DNA of 64,000 nucleotides from Apostichopus japonicus (lineage: Eukaryota; Echinodermata; Holothuroidea; Aspidochirotida; Stichopodidae): assembly GCF_037975245.1 (NCBI RefSeq), contig NC_092576.1, forward strand, positions 33,954,611 through 34,018,610, written 5' to 3'. Position 1 is the stretch's first letter. Each line of letters begins with the position of its first letter. The notes under the pieces were generated by a model that was not told the origin of the DNA, did not search any database, and worked only from the letters and a program-made list of their open reading frames with translations. Made by a program: the position numbers and the translations under genes. Shown in pieces: positions 1 to 12,927 of this stretch.

Positions 1-867
1 ATAATGAACAGGATACTAATTATACAACATTGATGAAGTCATTTAGGTCACATGAGCTTTTGACAATATGCTGAGCTTAACCCTGGGCAGCAAAAGTACC
101 GAGATACTCTTAACTGTGGATTTAAAGGGTCCAATCTGCCCATCATATAGTGAAAGTCTAATACAAATTTTTTAAGCCATGTTCTCCATTTCCCCCCAAA
201 ATACTAAAGTGGTCAACATCCCATGAGGAAAGAGCCAAAACTAATAGGCAAAGGGGCATACATACTATGAAAAGGATCCACCTGGCCTTACCAATGATTG
301 GATTGGACCTTACATCATTTAAGTTACAGCCTAGTGGTTCTGTGAAAACTAATTCACTTATGTGATGGGTACTCCTGTGGTGATACTGCCAACCAGGAGT
401 GTGTTGTACAGTGCTTCAGGTTCTTTTTCCCCCTGATAGACCCACCAGTTCCTTCAATTCGGCCTCATTGTTCTGTGATCCAATAATATTGCATTCCTCA
501 AATTTTGGACAGAAGGGCCTGTATGCAGTGATCCAGCCCTCTCTACAAACCTCTGTGCATGCCACTGCTGTAGATGATAATAGTTGTTACGTCATTTCTT
601 TTTGGAAATTAGGTATGAATGGAACAACACTATTCTTGTACTAATACTTTTAGGCATTGCAAACTGTCCAATATAGGCTATACTATCTGAACCATATACT
701 GTGACTGATGGGACAGTAAAATCCAAAGATCTGACATGCATACCAATCTTGATTCAGGATAACCTTCACAGGTCAATGAACACTTCATCATGTCACCATC
801 ATGTCAGTGACACAAGCTGCTTTCAATAACATGGTCTAACAAATTAATTTGAAGAAATATACTGTAC
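1..867. other. no gene recognised, single-copy DNA
   Basis: No convincing exon, RNA gene or repeat is seen here. One 81-codon reading frame at 399-644 has no recognisable motif and no flanking splice signals, so it is not called. The stretch is probably the intron downstream of the minus-strand exon that ends at 868. Confidence 0.5.
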
Positions 868-1049
868 CTGTATTCTGATTTACGTTTTGTTCACGTTCTC
901 GACGCTTCTGTTGTGAAGACATCTCCCGCTTCTTCTTGTGGGCCCACTGTTTGCGATAAGCTGATTGTGTTTTTTATATGCATCATATTCCCCTGAGCTT
1001 TCAAACGTTCCCTCCTGTTTCGCTGTCTTTCAGCACTGGATTTCCCCAT
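868..1049 (-). pseudogene. frameshifted basic coiled ORF (MGKSSAERQR-type), first exon
   Basis: On the minus strand an ATG at 1049-1047 opens MGKSSAERQRNRRERLKAQG. The sense then continues in two other frames, first GEYDAYKK and then SAYRKQWAHKKKREMSSQQK with RRERE after it. The three pieces together form one Arg/Lys/Glu/Gln-rich helical protein, broken by two small indels. The exon ends at a good donor (ACAG|GTACAG, last exon base 868). From memory, proteins opening with K-S-A-x-R-Q-R-x-x-R-x-R-L-K are a common multicopy family of unknown function in marine invertebrates, often beside repeats. The two frameshifts mean either a decayed copy or assembly errors. The codons after the shifts have no stops, so decay would be recent. 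Confidence 0.5.
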
Positions 1050-1209
1050 TTTGCATTGCACCACACATGCAGCCTAATTCTGTGACTGATGGGACAGAAG
1101 TTTCAGGTTGTCTTGCACATAACCCTATACACAATTGAAGAATCCCTGCTCATGCCAGATTAAGCCTTGAGTAGTGCTAGATAGATGGACCCCCAACAAC
1201 AGCTAAAAT

Positions 1210-1360
1210 CAGTGGCGTAGGAAGGTACTTTTGGGTGGGGGGGCTGAAGACTGATGGACGGCCTGGGGGAGGGGTCTAAGGGGAGGGGTCTAAGGGGAGG
1301 GGTGTCCCCCTCCCCTTTGGATTTTTTTTGCATTTCCAGGTGACCTCAGATGCAGTTAAA
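1210..1360 (+). mobile_element. 5' fragment of hAT-like miniature element
   Basis: The sequence opens with CAGTGGCGTAGGAAGGTACT and runs through a G-rich stretch and a ...gatgcag block. It matches, in the opposite orientation, the complete element at 59250-59520, including its inner block with the agactgatg motif. A matching 3' end is not found, because the 209-bp satellite begins directly after it. A short G-rich repeat (ggggaggggtctaa, about 3 copies) lies within 1265-1310. Confidence 0.6.
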
Positions 1361-4010
1361 TTATTTGCTATATGTATTGTGCAAAGGGATACACATCAAT
1401 AATACCCATACTGGAGTCCTAACAGTGGTCCAGTTTGATGAAATATACATTAAAATGCCACTGTCGCCCGAAGTGCTGTTTTTATGATATGTTGCCCAAG
1501 TGTTGTGAAAAGAGCTAAATTCACATATGCCAACATGAATATGTGTTATTAATTAATTAATTAGTTAAACTACTTGGTTTATTGTCTTGCAAAGGGATTT
1601 CTATAAATAGAACCCACACTGGAGTCCTATACAGTGGTCCAGTGTGAGAAAATAGCATTGTATTACATGTATATGTGTAATTAATTACTTAGTTAATTAA
1701 ATTATTTTCTATATTTATTTTACAAAGGGATTAATATCAATAGTACCCATACTGGAGTCCTAACAGTGGTCCAGTGTGATGGAATAACATTAAATTGCCA
1801 ATGTTGCCCTAAGTGCTGTTTTTATTCTATGTCGCCCTAAGTGTTGTGAAAAGAGATAAATTCACATAGGACAACTTGTATATGTGTAATTAATTACTTA
1901 GTTAATTAAATTATTTTCTATATTTATTTTACAAAGGGATAACTTTCAACAGTACCCATACTGGAGTCCTAACAGTGGTCCAGTGTGATGGAATAACATT
2001 AAATTGCCAATGTCGCCCTTAGTGCTGTTTTTATTCTATGTCGCCCTAAGTGTTGTGAAAAGAGATAAATTTACATAGGACAACTTGTATATGTGCAATT
2101 AAATAATTAATTAGTTAAATTATTTGCTATATGTATTGTGCAAAGGGATACACATCAATAATACCCATACTGGAGTCCTAACAGTGGTCCAGTTTGATGA
2201 AATATACATTAAATTGCCACTGTCGCCATAAGTGCTGTTTTTATGATATGTTGCCCAAGTGTTGTGAAAAGAGCTAAATTCACATATGCCAACATGAATA
2301 TGTGTTATTAATTAATTAATTAATTAGTTAAACTACTTGGTTTATTGTCTTGCAAAGGGATTTCTATAAATAGAACCCACACTGGAGTCCTATACAGTGG
2401 TCCAGTGTGAGAAAATAGTATTGTATTACATGTATATGTGTAATTAATTACTTAGTTAATTAAATTATTTTCTATATTTATTTTACAAAGGGATTAATAT
2501 CAATAGTACCCATACTGTCCTAACAGTGGTCCAGTGTGATGGAATAACATTAAATTGCCAATGTTGCCCTAAGTGCTGTTTTTATTCTATGTCGCCCTAA
2601 GTGTTGTGAAAAGAGATAAATTCGCATAGAACAACTCGTATATGTGTAATTAATTACTTAGTTCATTAAATTATTTTCTATATTTATTTTACAAAGGGGT
2701 TACTATCAATTGTACCCATACTGGAGTCCTAACAGTGGTCCAGTGTGATGGAATAACATTAAATTGCCAATGTCGCCTTTAGTGCTGTTTTTATTCTATG
2801 TCGCCCTAAGTGTTGTGAAAAGAGATAAATTCACATAGGACAACTTGTATATGTGTAATTAATTACTTAGTTAATTAGAATATTTTCTATATTAATTTTA
2901 CAAAGGGGTTACTATCAATTGTACCCATACTGGAGTCCTAACAGTGGTCCAGTGTGATGGAATAACATTAAATTGCCAATGTCGCCTTTAGTGCTGTTTT
3001 TATTCTATGTCGCCCTAAGTGTTGTGAAAAGAGATAAATTCACATAGGACAACTTGTATATGTGTAATTAATTACTTAGTTAATTAGAATATTTTCTATA
3101 TTTATTTTACAAAGGGTTTACTATGAATAGTACCCATACTGGAGTCCTAACAGTGGTCCAGTGTGATGGAATAACATGAAATTGCCAATGTCGCCCTTAG
3201 TATTGTTTTTATTCTATGTCGCCCTAAGTGTTGTGAAAAGAGATAAATTCACATAGGACAACTTGTATATGTGCAATTAAATAATTAATTAGTTAAATTA
3301 TTTGCTATATGTATTGCGCAAAGGGATACATATAAATAATACCCATACTGGAGTCCTAACAGTGGTCCAGTTTGATGAAATATAGATTAAATTGCCACTG
3401 TCGCCCTAAGTGCTGTTTTTATGATATGTTGCCGAAGTGTTGTGAAAAGAGCTAAATTCACATACACCAACATGAATATGTGTTATTAATTAATTAATTA
3501 GTTAAATTACTTGGTTTATTGTCTTGCAAAGGGATTTCTATAAATAGAACCCACACTGGAGTCCTATACAGTGGTCCAGTGTGACAAAATAGTATTGTAT
3601 TACATGTATATGTGTAATTAATTCATTAATTAATTTAATTCCTTGCTAAATATATATTTCAAAGGGGTTACTATAAATAGTACCCATACTGGACTCCAAT
3701 GTGATGAAATTACATTAAATTGCCAATGTCGCCCTAAGTGTTATTTGATGCGATGTCGCCCAAAGTGCTGTTTCACAGTTAAATTCACTGAGATGCACTT
3801 AGGGCGACATCTATATGTCGCCCTAAGTGTGTTTGTGTACAATTAATTGATTATTTAATTAAAATCCTTGGTATTTGTATTTTGCAAAAGGATTATTTGT
3901 AAAAGCACTCAAACTGGAGTCTTTACAATGGTCCAGTGTGAAGCAATAACATTAAATTGCCAATGTTGCCCTAAGTGCTCTTTTTATCCTATGTCGCCCA
4001 ACGGTCTAAT
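1360..4010 (+). repeat. ~209-bp satellite array with three monomer types
   Basis: About 14 monomers are marked by the core ACTGGAGTCC near 1408, 1618, 1749, 1958, 2168, 2382, (2514, deleted), 2719, 2928, 3138, 3348, 3556, 3690 and 3915. Most steps are 205-214 bp, but three are about 132 bp and always follow the same monomer type. Monomers end in AATTAATTA-rich linkers and contain one or two tcgccctaagtg motifs. Type A (gcaaagggatacacat) occurs near 1380, 2140 and 3320. Type B (cttgcaaagggatttc) occurs near 1595, 2355 and 3525, and type C (ttacaaaggg) fills the rest. The order A-B-C(n) repeats three times. Confidence 0.9.
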
Positions 4011-4017
4011 TTAGAGC

Positions 4018-4027
4018 TATATATATA

Positions 4028-4112
<85 letters not shown>
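4018..4112. repeat. (TA)n microsatellite
   Basis: A nearly pure TA dinucleotide tract of about 90 bases, with one short T interruption near 4031. Long Ile-Tyr reading frames seen on the minus strand here are artefacts of this tract. Confidence 0.97.
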
Positions 4113-4115
<3 letters not shown>

Positions 4116-4480
4116 TAATTGCGGAATAAGGAGAAATATTTGGCAAAAAAATGTACGGTAGGGAGAAAGTGCCGTTAAGGGGAAAAAAACATTTCCCCCT
4201 AACGTTTTGAACGTCAGTTTTACCAATATAACGTGATCCGACACTCAAAAAAAGTATCAGGTTGTGAAGAGGAGTCGATGTACTGCATATTCATGAAATT
4301 TGAAAGATTTTCAAAGTCCCTAACAGGTACTTTTTTGCTTTGTTATAAAACAAGAAAAATATCAGCTATGAAAACAAATGAACGGTAGGGGGAAACGCGG
4401 TTTTTTGGTGATATTTCTTGATTTTTATATATATATTTTCATTATCTCTTGACATGCAGTACATAATAACATGCTAAACA
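4113..4480. repeat. low-complexity flank of (TA)n, possible old element
   Basis: This flank carries several short A-rich/GGGGAAA and TTTCCCCCTA blocks. Read on the minus strand, the part next to the TA tract resembles 54540-54612: TACCGTACATTTTTTTGC here against TATGGTACACTTTTTTGC there, each followed within ~45 bp by a TA tract. This suggests two diverged, oppositely oriented copies of one TA-tailed element. The match is weak and only judged by eye. Confidence 0.35.
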
Positions 4481-4580
4481 TCTCCAATAGTCGGATCGAT
4501 TGATTTTACCTGCCCTGAAACAGAAAACCCCCATATACCATTTTCGGCTGACCTATTTTCAACAGTCAAAACATGTATCT

Positions 4581-4635
4581 TGTGCACATGCGCAGTATGC
4601 ACTTGAATCTTTGTGCACATGCGCAGTATGCACTT
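4581..4635 (+). repeat. 24-bp direct repeat, two copies
   Basis: Two identical 24-bp copies lie at 4581-4604 and 4612-4635, both opening TGTGCACATGCGCAGTATGC, separated by 7 bases. Each contains two small palindromes (GTGCAC and TGCGCA). Function unknown; a duplicated protein-binding site is one possibility. Confidence 0.85.
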
Positions 4636-7600
4636 TTACTTTTCGTGTACAGGATTGGAGGAAAGGTACCGTACATCATACATTATTTATATCATACAGC
4701 TGTATACAACAACTCTGTTCTTAGTGTTGTAGCGACGACGAAATGTTCGTTGTCACTGGATCGCTGGTAATTGAATTTGGCGATAGTGACAATGGGCCCG
4801 TAAGTTTAAATTTAAACGATTACTCGAAGATTATTTACTAAAACAAACTAAAAATCAAAACCACAGATGTTACGTTTGATTTCTTTAATCGCTCTGTGAC
4901 ACAATCGCCGATGTTCTCAGTTCTTACTGGATATTGGTCAGACAAACCATGTGGACTTAATGTGACTTCTGTAATGCATTTGTCGATCGAATGATTTTCC
5001 CCTGAACTCAGGACAAAGTTTTCATATGCCATCGGTCTTTGGAAATAAAAATGTCAGACATCAGTGTGACCGTGGGGTGAGCCATTTTAACAGGAATGAA
5101 TCAATGTACGTGTGGGTCATGTTTATATTATGTTGCACGCGCAAAAAAATAATGACAAAAAGGATGTTGTATCATATTAGCAACAATAGTCTCTTAGTGC
5201 ATATTTTTTTCGCAGAACCAGCTGGGTCTAACGTTATCTAATAGGTATAGGCCCAGTGTGTTGTGATCGCCCATTTCTTGAGCATAGGGTTAGGGATAGG
5301 ATTACGTTCGAAGGATATGGTTTCTCTTTTGATCTGTTGTGTGACAATGTAGCGTGCTGGTTCCGTGGGTCAATCACCTAATTAGAATCATTTTCAGTGA
5401 AAAGTGCGGGATAAATCAAGAAAGGTTGACCTTGCTGAATATTCATCAAACTTTTGCAAATCCGAATTCTGCCAAAAAAGTGTGAAATAGGCCAGCATTA
5501 TTGGAACTGTATTACCATATATGACAAACACATTGCAATGAACAGATGTGTTGATTCAATCACATACCTTTACTTGAATAGCGCATGGTACAGTGCAATA
5601 ATTGCATAATTGAAAGGGTAATGTTTTCTTTGGTTGTCTTCATCAAATAACGAATTACTTCCATGTTTTGATGCATCTTTACATTTCTTGAGGGATGCAA
5701 AATTAGATATGAAGGGATTTTGAAAAGATATATATTTGTCTACGTTCGAACCATTTGTCTCCTATGTGCTCTACTATCATTTTGTACGCGCTAATTTACT
5801 CAAGGTACTGATAAACTCAAATTTTCCCATACTATGCCAAGAATTCTGAATTGATTTAGTGACTATGTAAGGCTTATTGTAGGTAGTTCGGGAACGGAAA
5901 GCCGGGCCTTAGCTTTCACTGATAACATCTAATTTACTCAAAGTACTGATCAACTCAAAATGTACAGAACATACACTTCTAATAGCGAGTGATTTTAATC
6001 CCGCCGCACCACAGCGCAATCCAACAATGCGCGAGCCATGGGTGATATCATAATAACAATAACAAACTAGAATATGCTTCACAGCTATATAAGCAGAACA
6101 AACAATTAATTACAGACGGGTGTACGTTTCATTTGCCTGTAGGCCCAAGTTATGCACCTATCAATGGAATGATTGTACCCTAAACATGGAGAGTTAAATG
6201 TGGATCATTTGAATCCCATATGCCTCACTTTACCCATGGAGCTTTATAGCTCCATGCTTTACCTAAGATGTCAGTTATCAGCGTGACTGTGTTGTGAATC
6301 CCTGGATCAGGGGTGAGTCAGAGGGTCATGATTATATCAGTGTTGCATTTATAAGCAAGACTGATGGCAGTAGGAAGTGTAGTGTATTTGTGTTGAACTT
6401 TAGACCCCCATATATATGCAAATTAGAACTGATGTCACATCAAGCTTCCACTTTCAATTGTTGTCATCTAACTGACATGCACCCAGTAGCATATATGCTT
6501 GTTGGAGGCAGCTCAGTTCCACTACTTCAAGCAGCAGGAACAGCCGTTTAATATCTAACCATCCTGGACTTTGCCGTGCATCAAGTTATTTGTTAATTCC
6601 TATGTAACTTTACCTGGTGTAGTTTGAAGATATGATACAGTATCCAACACAAATACCACCAAATTACCAGCAGTTTTAAAACATTGCCATAATCGCGGAA
6701 TGCAGTTACTCCGACATCCCGCAATAGGGGTTGTTGTCATACCGTAGAACCTGTGTACACAGTCTCATAGGCAATGGCTACACTTGTGTCAACGTTCGCC
6801 ACAGCCATAAAGCAGGAGGTATATTGCTTATACTGCAGTACGTACAGGGCTTAGCCATCGTTTAATTGAGGGTAGTGCAAGGCCCGATGAGGAGTACAGT
6901 CGAGGAATGAAGAATTATGAAAGGTGAGTTTGTATCAATTCAATATCCCTTCATATAAATGGCAAAATTTATGTGTGATTTGGAAAATAACTAATGGGAA
7001 TGGGTTCATGGGTTCGCGTCATTAAAGATGCCAAAACAGCATGAATTGTAAAATTGATTTCGTTTTGGGCCACATTTTCCATAGTTATGTAACAGTCAGC
7101 CATGTTTATTGGTAGTGAGTAGTCTGTATTTTAAGCAAATTGTTAAAAGGATAGATTAAAGTAGCCCTGGGATAATCTGCAGTTAGTAAATTTATGTTTG
7201 ATGTGTGTGTACATGTGTAGTGCAGTGCAGTGATTATTCTTGTTGTTTTCAGTTAATTGGGAGACTGAATCGTGTTGCACAGGTATTACATGTAAGACTG
7301 TGAGTACATTGTAGTTTGTTCACAATTACAGTAATGTTAATTTAATTTGGAAGTTTAGTCATATCACTTGTATTATTTAATAGTTGTAACTAAATTGTTT
7401 TGAAGTTAGTTTTCAAAGATATATCATGTTTGATGGTCTCTTTTATTTTACATCAAGGTCAAAGTTAAATTGGGTCAACTTAGGTCAAAGTCTGTAAACG
7501 TGACATTCCATGAGTGAAAAGTTAGCTTCAAACTGTTTGGTAGCAATTAGTAAGAAGATAATCGCAGTCGTGTTTAATGCTAGTCATGATGTCAGTTTAG

Positions 7601-7980
7601 GTCAACAGATCATGGTTGGAAAACCTCTATAGTACAATACTTGAAGGTATGAATGTAACTTAGGGGAACCTATAGTATGCTGAATAGATGATCCCATTGT
7701 TTTCCATAGAGTCAAGGGTCACTTGAAGTCAATTAGAGGTTAGTTATAGGTGAGAACCTTTATAAGTCTCACTCTCATGACTGAAGAAGTGGGAATTTGT
7801 TTGAACTCCAGCTTTCTTTGTATTTGAATGTACATCAATCATTGCTGCAAGCCCATTATACTAAATTACACATTCTGATCAGCAATACTAAATGTATATG
7901 AATATAGTATCCAAATCACCAAATCAATTGACTTTCTGGCTTTGCAAATCTTTTCTTAATAGCATGGATGCAACTGAATA
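4636..7980. other. no gene recognised
   Basis: No supported exon is found. The longest frame (6294-6551, 85 codons) lacks motifs or splice context. A 31-bp imperfect direct repeat (ctaatttactcaa...) lies at 5791-5822 and 5930-5960. A perfect-looking donor (GAAAG|GTGAGT) at 6923/6924 follows short frames and could mark an untranslated or short first exon of a plus-strand gene, but nothing fixes its start. Confidence 0.4.
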
Positions 7981-8436
7981 GTCAAGTGGTGGGCCATCTT
8001 TGGAACTGTTGTTGGTGAACCATGGAAGTGGAAAATGCCAAAATTGTCAAAAGACCAAGATGAAAGTTATCATAGCAAAGGAGAAGCAAAGCTATGTAGA
8101 CCTGTTTGCATTGATAATCAATTGGAAGAAAGGAGGAGCCCTGTATGACTATGGGATCAAGCAATTACAATGGACACTACCAAACCAAGTAAGTACTGTA
8201 AAAAGCCCATCCCATCCACTAATCTATCAGATTTTATTAAAATATTAGAAACTAGGTCAAAGTCATCCAAGGTCATCAGAGCCGCAATGAAGGTATGTTT
8301 CCTGGAAGTGTTGAAACCTGGAGTTCTAGCTGTAAAAGTTGAGTGCAAGCTTAGTATCCCAAGAGAGGATGAGATAAATCCATATATGGTCCAGATTGAG
8401 AGAAATGTAATAACCAGCGAATATGGGCAATTTTAG
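7981..8436 (+). CDS. weak exon candidate(s), unidentified protein
   Basis: A frame open from about 7981 after an AG (gaatag|TCAAG) includes CxxC-like KCQNCQKTKMKVIIAKEKQ and later INWKKGGALYDYGIKQLQWT, then meets a good donor (CCAA|GTAAGT) at 8188/8189. A second frame from the ATG at 8170 reads NLSDFIKILETRSKSSKVIR and reaches another donor-like site (GAAG|GTATGT) at 8290/8291. The composition looks protein-like (mixed charged and hydrophobic), unlike most frames nearby. However, the two pieces do not join in a single phase through the sites seen. I do not recognise the protein. It could be a decayed gene or chance. Confidence 0.25.
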
Positions 8437-11400
8437 CTGGCAATTACACTAAAGGATGGTAAGATTAGGAGAAGATAAAGCATAAGTACTAAAAATCAAA
8501 CAATAGAATATGTTTGATCTCAAAAGTAAACCAGCAAAAGAAGTTGACCATATAGCAGATTACAAATGAACAAGAGAACCAATACTCCTGAATGTAACTG
8601 AGCTATTAAAATGTGTGTGTGAAAAAAGGTACGTTGTATGAAGTTTTAATTGCATACTTCCACTATTGCAATAACTTGCTCAGAGAGATGACTGTGTACA
8701 AGGGGTGATCTTCATTTAAGCCAATGAAGTTTGAGTTGGAGACACAGTATAAAACACTTAGTAAAATTCAGCCTGAACAGCTGGTGAATCCTTATCACAA
8801 TTTATACACCTTTTTAAACATTTCAAGAAGTATATTCGCACAGCTGCCACCCTAACACACAACACAGTAAGTCAAAATACTAATAACTTGAAAAAATAGT
8901 GGGTAGAGAGTACATTTCTCAGGACTTCATTTTTCTAAACTAGGTCAAATCTCCTTCAATCGTCCTGATTTTCATATCATCTGTACTTTAACTTGTAAGT
9001 ACTCATAAACATCCTAACTTACAAAATCGAAAATGATAGCTGGAAATTAGCCAAAAACAACAAGTTCGGTGGCTCATTTTAGGCACTTTTTTGGCGGATG
9101 TACATTACCTAATTGTAGTATGCTACCTTAAGCCTCGTGAAATTTTTCTTCTTCTCCTGAGGTAATCTGAACTACAAAGCATTAAAGTCTCTGTAATTAT
9201 TTTTCTGTTTGATCCCCAATATTAACTTTTTAAGAGCTCAGTTGGGTCAAATTTGAGCTTGAAATGGATTTCTGCTCTAGCCGCGTTGCTGTGCTTTCAA
9301 TCCATCTGTTTCTTACATTCTCTGGAAAAATTCCTTCTGTTGATTATTGTGTACTTCAAAAGTCCTTTATTATGCACAAACCTGTCTCCAGGTTCTGCGA
9401 GTCCTTTCTAAGGAGATGATAATCGGGCTGGGAGAGGGGGGTCCCAGACCTGGCATAGAGCAAAAGAAACACTAAATATAAATTTGATCTTATTTGGGAT
9501 TTAAAGAGTATAAATTCTTCAAGGTGATAACTGAACTGCAGGATAAAAGTTTACAACTGGCAGAAAGCAATTGAGATTGTAAAGTAGGTGTTTTTAGGTG
9601 TTTATTTATTGAGATTTCATTATAGAGGGCGCCCTCTAAACACTGCCTTGTGTTAAATAAGGTTAAAACTAGCCTCACAAGTTACTAGTCAAGGACTGCT
9701 ATACCACATTTTCCTGTTACAGTTACATTTAATGCATATTTGTTCAATTCTACACCTTTCTCATGGTCTGCAAATAAGTAAAAGGGGGTTGGTGTTTACC
9801 GAGAAGAAGCAAAGTACATCACCAACTAACACTAACAGCTGGATTAAGCCAGGCCATGCCCATGTCAGGGCACATTTTGGGAGAAGCCAGTATATATTAT
9901 ATTTATGCATCTGAACCATGCAAATTGAGGTGTTTAGTTGTACTGTACCTTGCAGATTTTTTACTTGTGTCTCAATTAAGGACTCACAAGTCAGAATTTG
10001 TTCTATGAATACTGTAAACCAGCCAATTATATAGACCTATATTGATGATTCTGCCATACATTTTTGACAACTACTGTAAGTTACACATAAGTATAGCCCA
10101 ACACAATGTATTTTAATACAGAGAAGTCAAAATGATACCCAGACTGACAATGACACATGGTAGGAGCACTATGCTGGCTATACCTGGGACTATAGCATCC
10201 CAATTGCTAGTAAACAGCAGAGATCTGTGTTATCCCGGGCTTACTTTAGTTCTAGTTCATTGTTTTAACATTACTTACCTTAAGGTGTAAATTATGGCAG
10301 AAATCATGCTCTTCAACAACAACACTGACACGGCAGGGCTGAATCTGAACTGTATCAACTCTGGAACAATGAAATTCCAAGTATAATTTGCTAATTTGTA
10401 CTGCCCAAACATCATCTATAAGTGTTCAACTGTGTTACTTTTGATTACCGTTGCTAAGTAAATTTCATGAAACTTCCTTTCCATAGTCCTTCAACTATGG
10501 TAATGCAATCTTGAATTTAAGCCTACTGAAATATGTTGGAGACTTGGAGTAGCAACATCTTCACCATTCTTTAAAATAATGTCAAACATTACAAAATGCA
10601 AGTTGCTATGTGAGACAAAAGCTCAGCCAAAAGTGAGTTATATGATCTCAACCCTGAAAATCCATTTTTTTAGCTAAATAAGAATTTTCCCCTTCAAAAT
10701 CACTCAAGCATGAAATCATGAAACATTTCACCTGAAATATCAACGGCTACAGTAGCCTGACCATTTTAGCCTATAATTTGCTTTTTTGGGGCTAAACTGA
10801 GAGAAATCACATTTCTTATAAGCGTACCACAGTTATTCTTCTCCATTGACTAACACACTAAACTTGTCTTCCTTAGAGGGCCCCTAGAGCATAGAAGATA
10901 TGCCCTTTATGGCATTCCTACCCATTTCCTCATAGCTGATGACTTGGCCTATCATGGCACTTGTTAATCCCATACCTTTAACGTCAAGATTTTGGGCTGC
11001 AAGGGGTGAAAGTTTAGAGCTGTGGTCCCGCTCCTTTGAAATGGCTATCCGGGCAAAATCTCACCATTTCTACTTCATTTTTCTAAGATAGGTCAAATCT
11101 CCTTCAATTGTCCTGATTTTCATATCATCTGTACTTTAACTTGTAATCTTAAAACTGTCCTAGTAATAAAAGCAGTGATGATACCTGGAAATAAGCCCAA
11201 AAATAATTTTCCTGAGGGTGGCCGATATACATTGCCATATTGTGGTACACTGTCTAAGTGGTCAGTCTGATCATTTCATGCAATGTCATTATTGAACAAC
11301 TTTGCAACTGAACACAAATAAGTTCCAGACCTATAGTTGAAGTGAATATACTGCAAACAGTAATCTTGGCGCTTATACCCAATTAGGCAGTAACTTTGCT

Positions 11401-11570
11401 GATGTTCCAGTTATAATATACAGCACCTATACTGTACCTGAGAGTGACAGAGTGACAATGGTTTATTCCCATCGTCCCCTCATCCCCATTTTACATTGCA
11501 CATAACCAGTAAACAGTTTCCTACAGGATATTTTACCACACTGTATTTCTCCTCAAGGGGTATTTGCATT
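8437..11570. other. no gene; one dispersed repeat pair
   Basis: No supported coding exon. A ~200-bp sequence at 8924-9140 recurs at 11072-11258; both open with acttcatttttctaa and share a ctccttcaat-gtcctgattttca block. The two copies are in the same orientation and about 90% alike over the first 75 bases, then less. They are probably two copies of an interspersed element of unknown class. Confidence 0.6.
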
Positions 11571-11575
11571 TCCCC

Positions 11576-12197
11576 TTAAAGCAGCATTTTGCGTTGGGTC
11601 GCTTTTTTCCACCTTTTTAACATGTGCATCGATTTTTTTACATGTATCAATCATAAAACAGCTATCTACTGTAAGATACCATCCAAGTTTCACCCTGCCA
11701 AGAGCATTAATTAGCGAGTAATTAACGATTTATGTCGATAACAAGTAAGAGTGTCCTCGACAAAGTTTTCAATCTCCATATCCACTACTTTGAATTCCAC
11801 CAATCAGTGAATAGTATGTTTATTCATGATCATTTTGCGTTTGGTCGCCGTTTTCTACTCTTTTGACATGTCCATCAAGTTTTTACATACATGAAATCAC
11901 AAAACAGCAAACTAAGATATTAGCCAAGTTTTTCCCTGCCAACAACGTTAGTTGGCGAGCATTCCACATACAAAATTAATCGCATTCAGTTCCCCAAACC
12001 CACTAGTTTGAATTCAACCAATCAGAGATGCAGGTTTAGTTATGAGCCGTAGCCAAATTGTTGCAAATTTTTCGACTTTTATGCCACCATTTGAAGTAAG
12101 ATTTAAGTAGATAAGCTAATTATGTATGTCGTTATGGCATAGTGGAGTCAGTGAGGTTGAAAAAAATCATAGAAAAGGACGCAAAATGCTGCTTTAA
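11576..12197. mobile_element. TTAA-flanked non-autonomous DNA transposon
   Basis: A TTAA at 11576-11579 is followed by AGCAGCATTTTGCGT. The other end reads ACGCAAAATGCTGCT followed by TTAA at 12194-12197. The 15-bp terminal inverted repeats are perfect and the flanking TTAA duplication is intact. TTAA targets are known for piggyBac and Kolobok superfamilies. Inside, the first ~125 bp (from 11588) recur as a diverged direct copy from ~11836: GCGTT-GGTCGC, then acatgt-catc, then aaacagc. The element therefore contains an internal tandem duplication. No transposase frame is present, so movement would depend on an enzyme encoded elsewhere. Confidence 0.8.
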
Positions 12198-12927
12198 AGT
12201 CATATGTCGTAGCGTCTACCTACTGACAAGTGATGTACTTTAAAATCCTAGGCTGCGTCTAGAGGTAATCTTTTCTCATGAGCTTTCCTATTTATTCAAT
12301 ACCGCTGTGTACTGTAGAAAGTAAAATGCAAAGTAACAAAGTACAGTTTACTGTATAGAGTAAATGTAAGTTTATCACGTAGAGGAAGCTGGAAAAACTC
12401 TGTTGCGATGCATGGTCAGAAAGTTCCTGTTCGAGCTGGCTCTTGCAAGTTAATAAGAAATTTTTGGTAGAACAGACAATAGCAGTTTGGTGTGAAGAGG
12501 AAGTGTCTTCGATATTTCTCCAAAGATGGGCGTGAACTTATGCAAACCTCAAATATCACATTTTACCAATATTTTGGGTATTCAAGGTCAAATTCGGTCA
12601 CAATTAAAAGGTTTATTTTTGGTTTTTAATACAAAACTAGTAAGATATGTATAGTTATGATGCAAAGAATGAGCTAAAACATATTTTATATTAGTTATTA
12701 ATGTTCTGATGAGCAGCTTAAAGTGGCGTATATGAGAGTAACATCAGCCCTACAGAAACATGCATACAAGGGGAAATAGCACTGGTAACATTGTATCTTC
12801 ATTCAAGGAGACCATGTTAAACATCATTAGAATCTATTGAAATGTATTTATTAAAAGTGTTCTGTCTTTGACTCCCTCCCCCCTACACCCCCCCAAACAT
12901 CCTCCCCTAGTGCACTATGCAGATTTG

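Noticed and set aside
4017-4248. Ile-Tyr repeat frames on the minus strand
   Set aside because: Translation of the (TA)n tract.
6779-6923. Short first exon starting MATLVSTFATAIKQE or MKNYE before a consensus donor
   Set aside because: Frames are 26 and 5 codons, there is no promoter evidence, and no downstream acceptor gives a matching phase. Only the donor is convincing.
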